From assembly GCA_036877525.1 (NCBI GenBank), contig JAZGTH010000059.1:310001-374000 (forward strand): 64,000 bases of DNA, given 5' to 3'. Made by a program: the position numbers and the translations under genes. The notes under the pieces are model-generated. The model was not told the DNA's origin, did not search any database, and saw nothing but the letters and a program-made list of their open reading frames with translations. Origin of the DNA: Chromobotia macracanthus. Taxonomy: Eukaryota > Chordata > Actinopteri > Cypriniformes > Botiidae. Positions within the stretch are counted from its first letter, which is position 1. Each line of letters opens with the position of its first letter. Below are positions 52,199 to 63,749 of the stretch, piece after piece.

Positions 52199-55100
52199 TT
52201 AAGTATGGAAGTTGGGAATGGCAAGAACAAGTCCCAACACATCCCTAGAGCAGAAGGATATAAATGTCCCAGTAGAAGACTCAGCACTGATATCAGGGGA
52301 GCTGGTAATGAGAACATTCTCTGTGGGCTGATTAAAAGGCCCGTCACTCTGTTAACACTCACACAAATGTGCGCACATGAACTTAGTAATGGGCTGTAAT
52401 TACATGTTAGGAGACATTCTGAGGAACACAACCTTTTAGCATCAACATGACTGATGGTCTTTCCATCTGAGCATGTTCAAGCTGAGAGCCATGTGGCTGT
52501 GAAATATCACCAGCACAGGATTTGGTTAGTGATTCAGGCAGAAGAACGGGTGGTACATTCTACACATCTGTCATACCCAGGGGACTCAGACTTGTAAACT
52601 TCATTAAGTGTTTGTGAGGGAAATAACTGATTCATGTCTGATAAAACAGAACAGCAGCCGCTCACATCTCCTGCCATGAAACACCAGCATCTTTCTGTGG
52701 TTCCGGTCCAGCACACTTCACAACAAAACAAAACCACAGCTCTAGGTAAACTATAAGCAGCACTGTCTGCTTGCCCATGTTTTCTGTCGCCTGTCGTCAA
52801 TCCCTTATTGGGTTCTTACAGGTATTTGGATTATATTCTTTCATAGTCTCCCTGACTGATATATGACCAGCGGCTATTTATTTTTGCAGGCTTCCCCCTT
52901 TGCCCCTCTGAGGAATTCCATTAAGATAATGACATCGTGGCTCTGCATCCACACTCCCTGCAAACATGTTTACTCCTCTGGGCCACAGGTTATTGCAAAC
53001 ATTTTAAAATCAAATGATGAGCGTGATTGGTGGCCTGTGGGGGATCAGTTGTTATTAAATATCCCATTACATTCAGAGATAGAGTAATAGTGGCTGAATC
53101 ACAGGGCGTATGAACGCTCCAATCACTGCCCTCTGAGTTCCCATTCTGAATCTATTTTGAGTAAACAGCACTTTTTAAGCACGAGGAACAGGGTGTGTGA
53201 TCAAATGCAATTTTGGTCATTGCGAGATTGTACGAAAGCAATTTCAATACCCTCTGAACCTGGTTGTTACCTTAAGCTCACCCATAAAAGCACACATAGT
53301 CATTTTGGTCGGACATGATTGGAATAATTGGTGTTGCCTGACAATTCATTTACTGATGAAAGTTTTGCATGTGCAAAAATGTTTTCATAAACTTCTGAAT
53401 TGAATTTATAATGTATTTACATGTATTTATAATACATGTGATGTTAAAAACATTGTTTAAACCATACATAATAGTGTAGACAAACTAACAAGGCCCTTCT
53501 TTCCCAAGGTAGCCATGTTGTGTTTACTAATGATTCTGCTGTGTGGACTTCAGAATACAAAAACATATACAATTGTGTTTACTGGGCATTTGAATCCATG
53601 CAGACATGCAGATATTCCCCCAGTAGATGTCTATGGCTGTATTTCACACCAGATTAAACTAAAAGCAATAAGATTTTGTAAGGTTCTGTTCATAATTTTG
53701 ATTTTAAATTTAGATCCATCCATCCACTCACAAATTTAGTAATTTTATAAGAAAACAAAGGTTGATGAATTGTATTCACTGGACATGTTCTTATAGATTT
53801 AGATGTATAGATAGAGGGGTCTTAAAATCTCTGAGCAGAGGGAAAATTAGACCTGAATGATTCAGATATTAGGGGCTGTGCTACGTCTATCCTCCTACGC
53901 TCTCTCACAGCCACACTTGGCTGAACAGCAACACAGAGCTGCAAGGCCACAGAGATACACAGCAGGGAGGTCTAATTACTGCCTTAGCCAAAAAGAGCTC
54001 TCTAAGACAGAGAGGAGGTGGTGACTCGGAGCATGCTGTTATGAAGTGGATGCAGAGATTAAGTGCATGCTTACTGTTCCCTTATCCTAGGAAAAGTCTT
54101 TTCATGCTCTCATGCAGATGTACTACAGAAAATGGGATGTGACTTCAATGTCATACAGTTCATGGTCATTATTTTTCTTGCGTAAAAGGTATATTTGATA
54201 CTAAAAAGCACAAAATAAATGTTCATTACCACCCCAGAGGAAGTAATTTTTTTCTGATTCATAGGTCATTGTGATTGAAAAAAAGATTTTTAAAAATGTT
54301 TTAAACATCTGGTAGTTTTAGTGGCTAATGGGAATTCCTGAAACTTTAACATAAAAAACACAAAAAGATTTTCTGTTTTGTTCAGGGTGGTTTAATAAAC
54401 AGTTTTCAGTGACTGCTGAACAAGTATAGTAAAATTCTTCTACACTGGTGGGGGTAGTAAAATACCTGTGCTGCAATAAATTGTTTTTCATATGAGGGTT
54501 TTTAATGGAATGTTGAGAAGGATGTGTAAAGAAGGCTCACACTGATTGCTGTAATCACAGTGAAGATTAATCTTTGAAATATGACTGTACAAACATTACA
54601 GCTCTAAGATGTATATGGTTCATTTACTACAAGTGGAGAAATACAGAAGTTAAGGATACTTAATTAAAAGGTGTCAAACGTGATTAAATAAACAGAAAAT
54701 TGGTTTACCATTTGCTGAAGTGCTGAATGATAATGGCATCCCTCTAGCTGCCTTATAATTACCTGATTTTAATCGAAACGAATGTCTTTTACCATTTCTT
54801 TTTAGACAAAATATTTTGCTCTATTATTATTCAATATAAAAAATATGGATGTCATTTCATGACATCATATTTTGGAACTAAAAGGGATAGTTTTAACTCT
54901 GTACCATACTGCACATTTAATAAATATTGGGCACTTAAATTAATTTCATCTACCTAAAAAATAAAAGTAAAATTGTCTGTATTCTGGTTCAGGAAGCAGT
55001 CCTGGTGTTCTTTCAAGGTTATATTGTTCTCTAGTTTCTTTGATAAAACTCTTTTCTTGCACCTGTCTGTCACAGACTGTGACTCATTATGAGGACAAAG

Positions 55101-57843
55101 AGTAGCTTGTTTTTTGTGCGCTAGACCCTCCATTAAGAAATCATTTAAATGCCAACACAGTACATGAAAGTGCAAAAAAGATGAGTCATAACCACCATTT
55201 CATGACAAGCTGACAGAATAATGATAACATCTGTAAAGACTGTCTTTAATGCTTCTGGGGGGAGTGACAAGACAAGATATTAAGAATCTGTGGAGGATGT
55301 TCAATAAGAACTTAGATGGCTGTAAATTAGCTTCAATTTCAGGAGTGAAATAACTGCAAGTAGGTGACATTTCTATGTAGTTGCATAGGTGCTTCGGCAT
55401 ACGGTTTAACACTGAATACAATAGAAAAGTATTGATAGTAATCTACTGTAATTTACTTATTGCAAAGAGTTATGACAAATTATGACAAATTATAACATCT
55501 GTAAAGAGCATGATAAATACCTTGATCAGACTTTTTACCCATGCATTTGATTTATTTGATTTGAAGTATCTGATTTGTGTGTATGTGTGTATATGTTTGT
55601 CTATACTTGTGTTAAGGACTGATTCTTTTAAAATGTTCTCTCACAAACATAGTGTAACGAGAAAAACAGATTTGTGAGGATGTTTAAGGTGGTCCTCTGC
55701 TCAAAATCATACAAATCATGTTTTATTTTATGTCTAACAATGTCAACAGGTTTATGTGAGGGTTAGGGGCTAGAAAATAAAATCAGGTCTTTTATGGAAA
55801 CAATGAAAGTGCCTTCACTAATAAGATGCCTTCAGTAGTAAACAAACCAGTGTGTTTGTGCAGTGCTGTATATGTGTATTACACTATTAGTTTATCTGTT
55901 TGATGTCTTGTTAAAAAACAACCCAGGTGATGAAAGAGAATTGAATCTTTCCAAAGCTCAAAAGATTCAATAAAATAAAAAGTGTCTTTCAATACTAATT
56001 TTCAAATATCATTTCTCTGCTTCTAGACTATAAAACATTATCTGAGTAAAAAAGATAATAGTAGCAGAGGAAGAATGTTTTAGATAAGAAGGCGTAATAC
56101 TATAATGTTTTTATCAAAAGTGGCATCAACAGGTGTCTCATTGTATACGATATGAATGGTAAGTGAACATATCATGGAAAATAACTGTGCTACATCATGG
56201 AAATAAAACCAATTAGAATGTTAAACTAAAATGATTTATATTAGTGTTTGATGAATAGCTTAAATTAGTTTCTAAAATTATGCTAATTCATAGTCTCGTG
56301 GTAATTCTAGTCTCCTGCTAAAACACAAATTTGAATAACAAACATTTAAATAATCATTTAACCTAAATCATGCAATGAATGACATTGTTCCTTTGTATTC
56401 TGCTTCTCTGCACTTTACTTGGTCACAGTGTGTGTGTGCTGATAAATATTGCAGAGGGTTTTGTGGGTTATTGCGCACTGCGCTGAGCCATGAGGACATT
56501 GCAGAAGGCTTTGGATAATTTACTGTGCTATAAAGGCAGCATGAGTGATTTTCTCTAGTATTTATTAGCCCACCCAATGAATTGCCAAACCATTTCATTC
56601 ACTTTATAGCTTTATGCTAATGTGTGAAAATCAAATTAAGTTGAGTTTGTTTATTTATTTGATTTTGAATTTGTTCACGTTGTGACACTTTTTATTGGAT
56701 GAATTGGCATATGATGGATGGCTAATAGCATTTGACACTTAAACTCTGAATTCCCCAACAAAAACAATTACAATTGTGGTAGGCTGTATGTTTACATAGT
56801 TTTCTTATATAAAAGTCAAGTTATTAGTTATTAGTAGTTATAAGTTAAATTACAACAAGTGAAAGTACAACTACTTTATGTGCAACATAAATTGTAATTG
56901 TAACAGAACTGGAATGCAGATTGGGGAGTAATTTCACCCTGTATATGTGTATTTGACCCTTCAGAATTTATGTACAATGTATATGTTCATTCCATGAAAA
57001 TAAAGCATGTTTGCCATTACCTGCACCTTGTCTTGATTAGGACGATTAAAATAGCCATCAAGCTGAACTTTTTCTGCTTCCCATGACATGATGAACTTAG
57101 ACAGTCATGGTAGATTGCACAGTGTTTGCATTAACATCACAAGGGTATTCATTAATATTAAAATTACACAATTAAAATAAATATTTACGGTTATAAAAAC
57201 TGATTTGTGAGAGTTAGTGGAACTGAGTGTGTCAGAACTAAAGTTTATATATACGCCATTGGAGCGCCATTCTAGCCAGTATAGGTACCATGATCAGATC
57301 ATTGTGCATATGTAGCAGCTGTTCCAACCAAGCTTGGTGTGGCACAATTTACATTTAATGTAATACAGACTGTTCTTTCTCCACTTTATTTTTTAGTCTT
57401 TTAAGTCAAAACAAACCCCATCAAAACAAGTTACACAATTATAATCAATAACTATGTGCAATATGCAGCTTTATTTTTGCTTAAAGCATTTTTTTTTGCT
57501 AAAAATGAACAAAAATAAGTTATTGAGCAAGTACATAACAGATCAGTGTTCAAAACCGTCTCCTGTAGCTGAATTCAAAACAGTAAGTAGGATAATGATT
57601 AATAATTTAATGATTAATAATTTAAGCTATCGGCTGGGAAATGTCAGTCTGGCTTCATCTGACTGTCAAGTAAATTAAGGAATGTAGAGTAACTGTAATT
57701 TTATATTTCACACAGAGATGGCGATAGAAAGGCAGACTTTACAGATTGCAGCTTGGAGACATGATGAGATACTCAAGGAGGACTATGACTAATAGTGCTT
57801 CAGTGTGAGAAAAAGTTTGTCACTTTCAAGGCCATGAGAGTAC

Positions 57844-57869
57844 CCCCATCCCCCCCCCCAACCCCCCAG
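57844..57869. repeat. Poly-C tract
   Basis: C-runs (tccccccccccaacccccc) interrupted by single bases. A similar G-run lies at 22785-22801. Both are simple-sequence tracts. Confidence 0.9.
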
Positions 57870-58689
57870 CTGCAAACACCCAATAAGAGACATGGGCTCT
57901 TAATTCTAAAGCCACCTTTTACTGTCTGTGACTGTCACAATTCACCACCAGTTTCAGTAATGAACTTTTTGATTTGTTTGTGAAGCCACTTATTCACTGT
58001 ACAGACCTGTGATGTTTCTGTTTGGTTTTAAAGCAGTGTGACAGCATTTATACTCCTCACCTATTTACCATGGTGACATCATTGAATAATACATGGATAG
58101 TTAACCTCCAATACATTTAGAGGGAAAAATATATGTTTGCCCAAGGCTACAGAATTAAAAAGATTTTTTTTTAATGATCTTGATGTACCTCTTTAAATCA
58201 TAACGTCCATTCTACACTAAGAAGCGTTCAAAATAAAAGAAAAATATATAGCACTTACAGTTTTCACATGAAAAATGGCTCAGTACTGTCAAATACATCT
58301 ATGCATTAAGAGACACTGTGAATACAGGCAGGGTGTGACAATATATGGGTACAACAGGACATACATATGGTCATGACCATATATAAAAGAGCATTATTGT
58401 ATTTATTTAACATTACTGATAGTCACAAGAACATAGTGTATAAATAGCTTCAGTTGATTTAGCAAGACCTGATGATGAACAGAAAGACCTGCAAAGACTG
58501 ATACAGTTTAAGTTAGAGACAAAGGAAGTTTATATAGTCAGCCAAGCACTTTGTCTAAGTAATTTAAGGCACCGTTGGACATGCTGGTTCCTTGCAGAAA
58601 ACTAATAAAATAACTCTAAATCTACAGACCCTGAACAAACATTTAAAACAAAATTTTGTATGAAAGTATAGTACTGATAGAAGAGTCTG

Positions 58690-58707
58690 ACTGCCCCCTA
58701 GTGGTTG
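58690..58707 (-). promoter_or_regulatory. CTCF-like binding motif
   Basis: On the minus strand this reads CAACCACTAGGGGGCAGT. It matches the CTCF core consensus CCASYAGRKGGCRSY at every core position. It lies about 1.9 kb upstream of the zc3h15 ATG. Occupancy cannot be seen from sequence. Confidence 0.5.
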
Positions 58708-59559
58708 TCAATACTCTGAATTTTAAACTTGCAGAAATATGCGCTGTCACGCACTTAGTCTTTTTTCATTTAGATACACACACACAACATCACATAATTC
58801 ATACATTCCATTGATATTATTTACTAATATTTGTGCTGTTGTTTTCCAACCAAAAAAATAGATCACTTTTGTGATGTAGTCGTAAAAGTAGTCGTTTTCG
58901 GCTAAAAGTATATTTATTATAAAGTGGTGTTATATATTATTTTTATATTTTATATTACGATGTTGAAGACATTACTTATTAAAAAGTATTATCATAAAAA
59001 CATGTTTTGTTTGAAAGAAGAAGCATTAAAATGTTATATTCAGAAAACTGAGGTTCAGCTTTCAAAATTCAAAAGAATTTTTGGTCTATCTATATTAATA
59101 CATTAATGATGGGGACAAATGTGCTGCATAGTATTAACTCTGTACGCAATCTGTACAATGTTCCAAAAAACAACCACAGTTCTACCCACACATTTAACAA
59201 AATCTCAAAAAAACATTAAGTGAATGAGCAGATTTCCGTAGCTGTGATTTTTTTATTGTTACACAAGAGTGTGTGTTTATCTCACCTCTCTTTTGGATTT
59301 CTCACTGAATCAGCAGAATGGTAATGCAATGCAAGCAGACATTTTATACAATATGGACTGCTCAGCACAATACTTTGTTGATTAAACAGAATCAACAAAT
59401 AAAAATGGACAGTGTTCAGGCAGATAAATATTCAATAAAAATGATTTTAAACTAACAATTTTCTTTGTAAGCACCTTCAGTATTTCCTTTAACTTGCCTG
59501 TGTGAGTGTATGAGGTATTTTGCACATTCATTGTACATTCTCTCATCTACCACATATTC

Positions 59560-59900
59560 TTCTAAGCCTCCTGAGGCAAAGTTAACTAACAAAAGACTCA
59601 TCAACTCCCTTCCCCATTTGCTGTGGATGAGAGGATCTTATACGCGGCAAGAGGAGAAAAGGCAACCGCTTGTAAAAACTGCCAGAGTTAATGATGGCTA
59701 CTTACAGCAGGGTGCCCATTTGTGATTAGACACTATCCGTCACTTCGACAAGGGGAACACATTTGGTGTGATGTTGATAAATCAAATCAGCTCCTAATGA
59801 TATCGCTCAAGGGGCCTTCCTCTTCATTTATAGATGTGCTTATCTCGTAGTTAATCTCACAGAAACCTCTTGCCATCCCATAAATGACATTACTTTGAAT
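59560..59900. other. Candidate conserved non-coding element upstream of zc3h15
   Basis: About 700 bp before the promoter; repeat-free, with cttatacgcggcaagagg, gtgattagacactatccgtc and cctaatgatatcgctcaagg. A 71-codon frame (59510-59725) covers part of it but has no domain. Could be a regulatory element for zc3h15 or a more distant gene. Confidence 0.3.
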
Positions 59901-60439
59901 CATACATGTTGCAAACAAGCACATGCTCTAGTCAGTAATTAGGTAAGTAAGATAGTGTGCATAAATAACAAAATGAAGTAAAACTGTCTTTAGGCCTCAG
60001 CTTGTTTGATTTGGATCTGCTGTTTGGTCTTGTTTCTGTGCTTTTATAAAGATTCAGTTATAATAGCTTTGAACTTTATATTGTGTATCTTACTTTTTCC
60101 TAACAGTTAGAATTGTCACTTTGGTAAACTGATATTTAAATTGTTAAACTGATCTCAAAATGGGTATGTATGTTATTAGTCCATGTGTTTCCATATTTAA
60201 ATGACAGCCAAAATCCATAAGCTTTATTAGGTCACAAAAATGTCAAAGATTTGCAGAACGATCACACGTGAAGCCGGACTGTTGAGCAAGCTGCAGACAA
60301 TTGCACTTGAATTAAAGACAATGCAGTCCGCATACAAACATAGACAAAACATATTAACACGAGGTGTTGGGTGTTAAATAAATTGTTTCATTTGGAAAGA
60401 ATAATTAGGAACATGCATTAAAAGCAATTCCAGCAACTT

Positions 60440-60615
60440 GGGCTAGAAGTCGCTGTTCTACAATATGTGTGGTCACGTCATGCGCGCTCAGTCCAGTACT
60501 CCCAGAATGCATCGCGCTTGCTAGTGCGGTTAGCCGTCGCCTACCTGCGATAGCGTACGGCTCTACACATACGGCGTCAGGATTTCTACTTTTATAGCGG
60601 TCACTTATAAGCACT
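60440..60615 (+). promoter_or_regulatory. zc3h15: zc3h15 promoter and 5' UTR, CpG-rich, ZNF143-like site
   Basis: A locally CpG-rich block stands out from the AT-rich surroundings just before the ATG. It carries an ATF/CREB-like TCACGTCA (60473-60480), an overlapping NRF1-like CATGCGCG (60479-60486), and ACTCCCAGAATGCAT (60498-60512), which fits the ZNF143/THAP11 consensus core YTCCCAGMATGCAY. The only TATA-like string (ttttatag) lies about 25 bp before the ATG, too close to act as a usual TATA box. This fits a TATA-less housekeeping promoter. The transcription start is not determined. Confidence 0.6.
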
Positions 60616-60690
60616 ATGCCTCCGAAAAAGCCAGCTCCAGCTCCAGGCAGTAAGAAAACCCAGGAGAAGAAGAAAGAGAAGATTATTGAG
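60616..60690 (+). CDS. zc3h15: zc3h15 coding exon 1
   Basis: Encodes residues 1-25, MPPKKPAPAPGSKK onward, ending IIE. The ATG context is gcactATGcc, with A at -3. The donor is GAG|GTGAGA and the intron is phase 0. Intron 1 is 982 bp and is the longest complete intron of the gene in this window. Confidence 0.93.
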
Positions 60691-63600
60691 GTGAGATTAG
60701 TTGAATTTTAGCACACATGCAGCATGGTGAATTCTGGGCCTTGTGCTCTGATTCAACTACTGACATATTTCAGCATGTAATACTATTTATATTGATGTTT
60801 AATGTGTAAAATGAATGGAATAGCAAGATATCGAGTTATATATTGGCTAAATATAGTTAGGTAAAGCTGTCAAGCTGTTATTGTCAACATGATATTGTTT
60901 AAAGTGGAAATAAGTGTAATAAGCACTGCTGTTAACATTCAGCCTGTGTCTCAAAACCCAGTGAGCTGCCCATCTAGACAGCATTTTGGGTAATCATTGG
61001 GGTCGGATCCGAATGTTTTACTATAATGGCCAACGTTATGTCCAGACAGACAGTTTATTAGGTTTGAGAGATAAGTCTTGGTGGCCAAAAATGTTCTTTT
61101 CCGTTTCTGTTGTTTTAAATAAAAATGCTTTTACTTTAAGAATACAAAGTTTGTTAGTGGTTGAGAAGTAAATAGTTTTTGTTTGCTTAAAATAGATTGA
61201 ATAAGATGTTTTCCTTAAACATAAGATGTTTGAATGGGGTGCGAGGTTATAAAGAGCTTCAAATCATCTATAAGGCAAAATTTAACTTAAGTTTTCTTGC
61301 ATCATAGAAACTGTTAACATTTTAAAGACATGTTTGCTTTAAATTACTTTGGCATTTATTTGGTAATGGAGGGAATTTTGGCCCTAGTTGCAAGCATAAT
61401 TCTGTGCTATGCATTATGTGTTACTTGTGTTTTAATGGGTATATTCTAGTCAGTTTATTTTGACCATAAACAATACACTGTCACTTTGAGCATAAGCAGC
61501 TCAGCAAGGACTCATCATTGAAAATTACCTTTACCAAGTTACCATATGACTTTAAGCAAATCCAGCATTTTTTGGCCAGTATCGGGCTGATTCCGATACT
61601 AAATATCAGATCAGTGCATCCCTAAAAATAAGCCCATAATAATTGTCCTGTGATCTGTGTAATTTTCTCCAGGATAAAACCTTTGGTCTGAAAAACAAAA
61701 AGGGTGCTAAACAACAAAAGTTCATCAAAGCTGTCACACAGCAAGTGAAGTATGGACAGCAGAATGCACGACAGGTAAGAATCAGAGTTAGAGCACTGAT
61801 TTCATGGTGTAAATCTGAATTATGAGTTCACAAGGCTGTGACCCAGAATTCTTAGCTGTATTTTGTTTGTTTATAGATTGCTGCTGCTGAAAGTGAAAAG
61901 AACAAAAAGAAGGACGATAAGAAGAAAGAGCTCTCAGAGTTAAATGAGCTGTTTAAGCCAGTAGTGGCAGCTCAAAAAGTGAGCAAAGGTAAAAAAAAAT
62001 GCCGCATTAAAGAAGGAGCCTGCATGTTTTACTCACTTTACTGCTTGTTTTACTCACATGATCAACACGTAAGATTACCAACAACTTAGTGAGGGCATAA
62101 AAATCTGAAATTAATATGACAAGGATACCCCAGTCTGGGGCTCATGCAAATTATGACTTTGCCTTTTCCAGTATTGATCATTTCACAGGCATAACTCTGG
62201 AAACAAACTAGAATACACAGTTGTGTATTAGTTTCTTTTTTTAACATCCTCCTAACTTCCTCAGATCCATTTGTTAGTTCTTTCTTAGACACTTTCATTG
62301 GTGTAAACCTGTTTTTAAATGGTTTGTAAAAGGAAATCATGTGCATAGATTTGTATTTGTTTATATTTAAAACACAAGTTACTAAGGGCAGAATAATCAC
62401 AGAAATATTCATGCTGTTCATATTCATGCAGTCAGTACAAAGGAGTGTTAACACTTCTGCTAATTGACCAACTGGGCAATGTTGTTGGTCAGTTGGACCA
62501 GGCAGATATGTTAGTCTGTCAAGTTTGCACAAGCTTGAAATACAAAGCTGCAGTATATACTGATTTTCAGTCAGATAATAAAAACACTGGAACTGTTTTG
62601 TTCTTCTGTGTAATCATTGCGTATATGTATCAAGATACCTGTGTGCTTCAGAAATCAAACTGATGTGGTGATGTTCTTCCTTTTCAGGTGTGGATCCCAA
62701 GTCCGTGCTTTGTGCTTTCTTTAAGCAAGGCCAGTGCACCAAAGGTGATAAATGTAAGTTTTCCCATGACCTCAGCTTGGATAGAAAATGTGAGAAGAAA
62801 AGTGTGTATGTGGACGGTAGAGATGTGGACCTCGAGAAAGGTGAGTCTAGTATTACGCTTAAAATGACCAAATGTTGTTGAAGTATTTGGCTTGGACAAT
62901 TGCATATCAATTGAATGTGTAACTATCATTACATTGTATATGGACACATCTATAGGTGTCTTGTAGGTTATTTAAGTAGTGCTTGCCCATGTGTTAATAA
63001 TAATGCATTGTTTTTAGCTGCTACCTTCATTTTGAAATTACAGACACAATGGAAAACTGGGATGAAAAGAAACTTGAGGACGTTGTAAACAAGAAACATG
63101 GAGAAGCTGAAAAAAAGAAAGCAAAGACCCAAATTGTAAGTTTTTCTGATTTGTGAGAAGCTGGAACAAATGTAAGTACGTAGTAATTTGCAATGTTTCT
63201 CGTTAGCATTGATGTGACGGATGATGTTTTACAAGTGACAAAATTACCAAATTTGAATGATTGTTTTTTTTTAATAACATCATTGGTAATCTTGTATTTT
63301 AGGTGTGCAAATATTTCCTGGATGCCATTGAAAACAACAAATACGGCTGGTTTTGGGTTTGCCCCGGGGGAGGTGACAGCTGTATGTACCGCCACGCTCT
63401 TCCTGTGGGCTTCGTTCTGAAGAAAGATAAAAAGAAAGAAGAGAAGGAGGAGGAAATCTCACTGGAGGATTTGATAGAGACTGAGGTGAGGGGAGGTATC
63501 ACAGAACTTATTCTTTTGTGGGTTTTAAAGTACCAGTGTTTTTAGTATTGAATATTAAGCCTTTTTTCAGAATTACATAATGATCACCTGTTTTGATTTT

Positions 63601-63749
63601 AGCGATCTGCCCTCGGACTAAACGTCACTCGAATTACTCTGGAAACTTTCTTGGCCTGGAAGAAAAGGAAACGGCAAGAAAAACTGGCTAAAGCAGAGCA
63701 GGACATGGAAAGAAAGAAAGCAGACTTCAAAGCTGGCAAGGCTCTTGGA
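60616..63749 (+). CDS. zc3h15: zc3h15 (DFRP1), coding exons 1-7, 3' end outside window
   Basis: Zinc finger CCCH-type containing 15, also called DRG family regulatory protein 1. In other eukaryotes it binds and stabilises the translational GTPase DRG1 and associates with ribosomes in the cytoplasm. Seven exons (60616-60690, 61673-61774, 61877-61988, 62688-62840, 63044-63135, 63303-63485, 63603-63749) join in frame to 864 nt, 288 codons, all with GT-AG introns. Residues 1-96 are lysine-rich (start MPPKKPAPAPGSKK). CCCH finger 1 is C105-x7-C113-x5-C119-x3-H123; finger 2 is C180-x17-C198-x6-C205-x3-H209, with the family-typical YGWFWVCPGGG segment. A basic, probably helical stretch follows (residues 258-288, LAWKKRKRQEKLAKAEQ onward) in the DRG-binding region. 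Vertebrate orthologues are about 425 aa, so the acidic C-terminal third lies beyond position 64000. The start was chosen for the conserved N-terminus and an A at -3. No frameshift or stop was seen. Confidence 0.96.
61565..61624 (-). mobile_element. hAT transposon terminus in zc3h15 intron 1
   Basis: Read on the minus strand, the block starts TAGGGATGCACTGATCTGAT and continues into GATATTTAGTATCGGAATCAG. That is the typical terminal sequence of a teleost hAT family. The matching opposite end was not found in intron 1, so this is probably a solo or truncated terminus. It ends 48 bp before exon 2. Confidence 0.55.
61673..61774 (+). CDS. zc3h15: zc3h15 coding exon 2
   Basis: Encodes residues 26-59 (DKTFGLKNKKGAKQQKFIKA onward, ending QNARQ). 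The acceptor is attttctccag and the donor CAG|GTAAGA. It is 102 nt, phase 0 at both ends, and carries the KNKKGAKQQKFIK block typical of ZC3H15. A hAT terminus ends 48 bp upstream of the exon. Confidence 0.95.
61877..61988 (+). CDS. zc3h15: zc3h15 coding exon 3
   Basis: Encodes residues 60-96 plus the first base of codon 97. It starts IAAAESEKNKKKDDKKKEL and ends LFKPVVAAQKVSK. The acceptor is tttgtttatag and the donor AAAG|GTAAAA, a phase 1 intron. The Lys/Glu content suggests a charged helix ahead of the first zinc finger. Intron 2 is only 102 bp. Confidence 0.95.
62688..62840 (+). CDS. zc3h15: zc3h15 coding exon 4, CCCH zinc finger 1
   Basis: Encodes residues 97-147 plus one base. The first CCCH finger (CAFFKQGQCTKGDKCKFSH, Cys105, Cys113, Cys119, His123) lies wholly inside the exon. 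It continues to DGRDVDLEK. The acceptor follows a pyrimidine tract (ttcttccttttcag) and the donor is AAAG|GTGAGT. Introns are phase 1 on both sides. Confidence 0.96.
63044..63135 (+). CDS. zc3h15: zc3h15 coding exon 5
   Basis: Encodes residues 148-178 (DTMENWDEKKLEDVVNKKHG onward, ending KAKTQI), the linker between the two CCCH fingers. The acceptor is gaaattacag and the donor ATT|GTAAGT. The exon is 92 nt, entering in phase 1 and leaving in phase 0. Confidence 0.95.
63303..63485 (+). CDS. zc3h15: zc3h15 coding exon 6, CCCH zinc finger 2
   Basis: Encodes residues 179-239. Contains the second, extended CCCH finger (Cys180, Cys198, Cys205, His209) with YGWFWVCPGGGDSCMYRH, then a Lys/Glu tract and ISLEDLIETE. 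The acceptor is cttgtattttag and the donor GAG|GTGAGG. It is 183 nt, phase 0 at both ends. Confidence 0.96.
63603..63749 (+). CDS. zc3h15: zc3h15 coding exon 7, start of DRG-binding region
   Basis: Encodes residues 240-288: RSALGLNVTRITLETFLAWK, then a strongly basic predicted helix ending KADFKAGKALG. The acceptor is ttttgattttag and the donor GGA|GTAAGT, phase 0. In the family this stretch lies in the region that contacts DRG1. The next exon, expected to begin with a VSGREVFEF-like sequence, is not found by position 64000. Confidence 0.95.

Larger units (their letters stand above)
52203..60439. other. Intergenic region upstream of zc3h15, no gene seen
   Basis: Only chance frames of at most 88 codons. 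Repeat-free, GC-richer patches lie at 52860-53110 and 53820-54030. A 15-bp unit, aatgattaataattt, is duplicated at 57593-57622. The CTCF-like motif at 58690 and the block at 59560 are listed separately. Confidence 0.55.

Noticed and set aside
62086..62532. 148-codon minus-strand open frame in zc3h15 intron 3
   Set aside because: Lies inside an intron of a confident plus-strand gene, has no domain or signal, and low-complexity composition. Best explained by chance.
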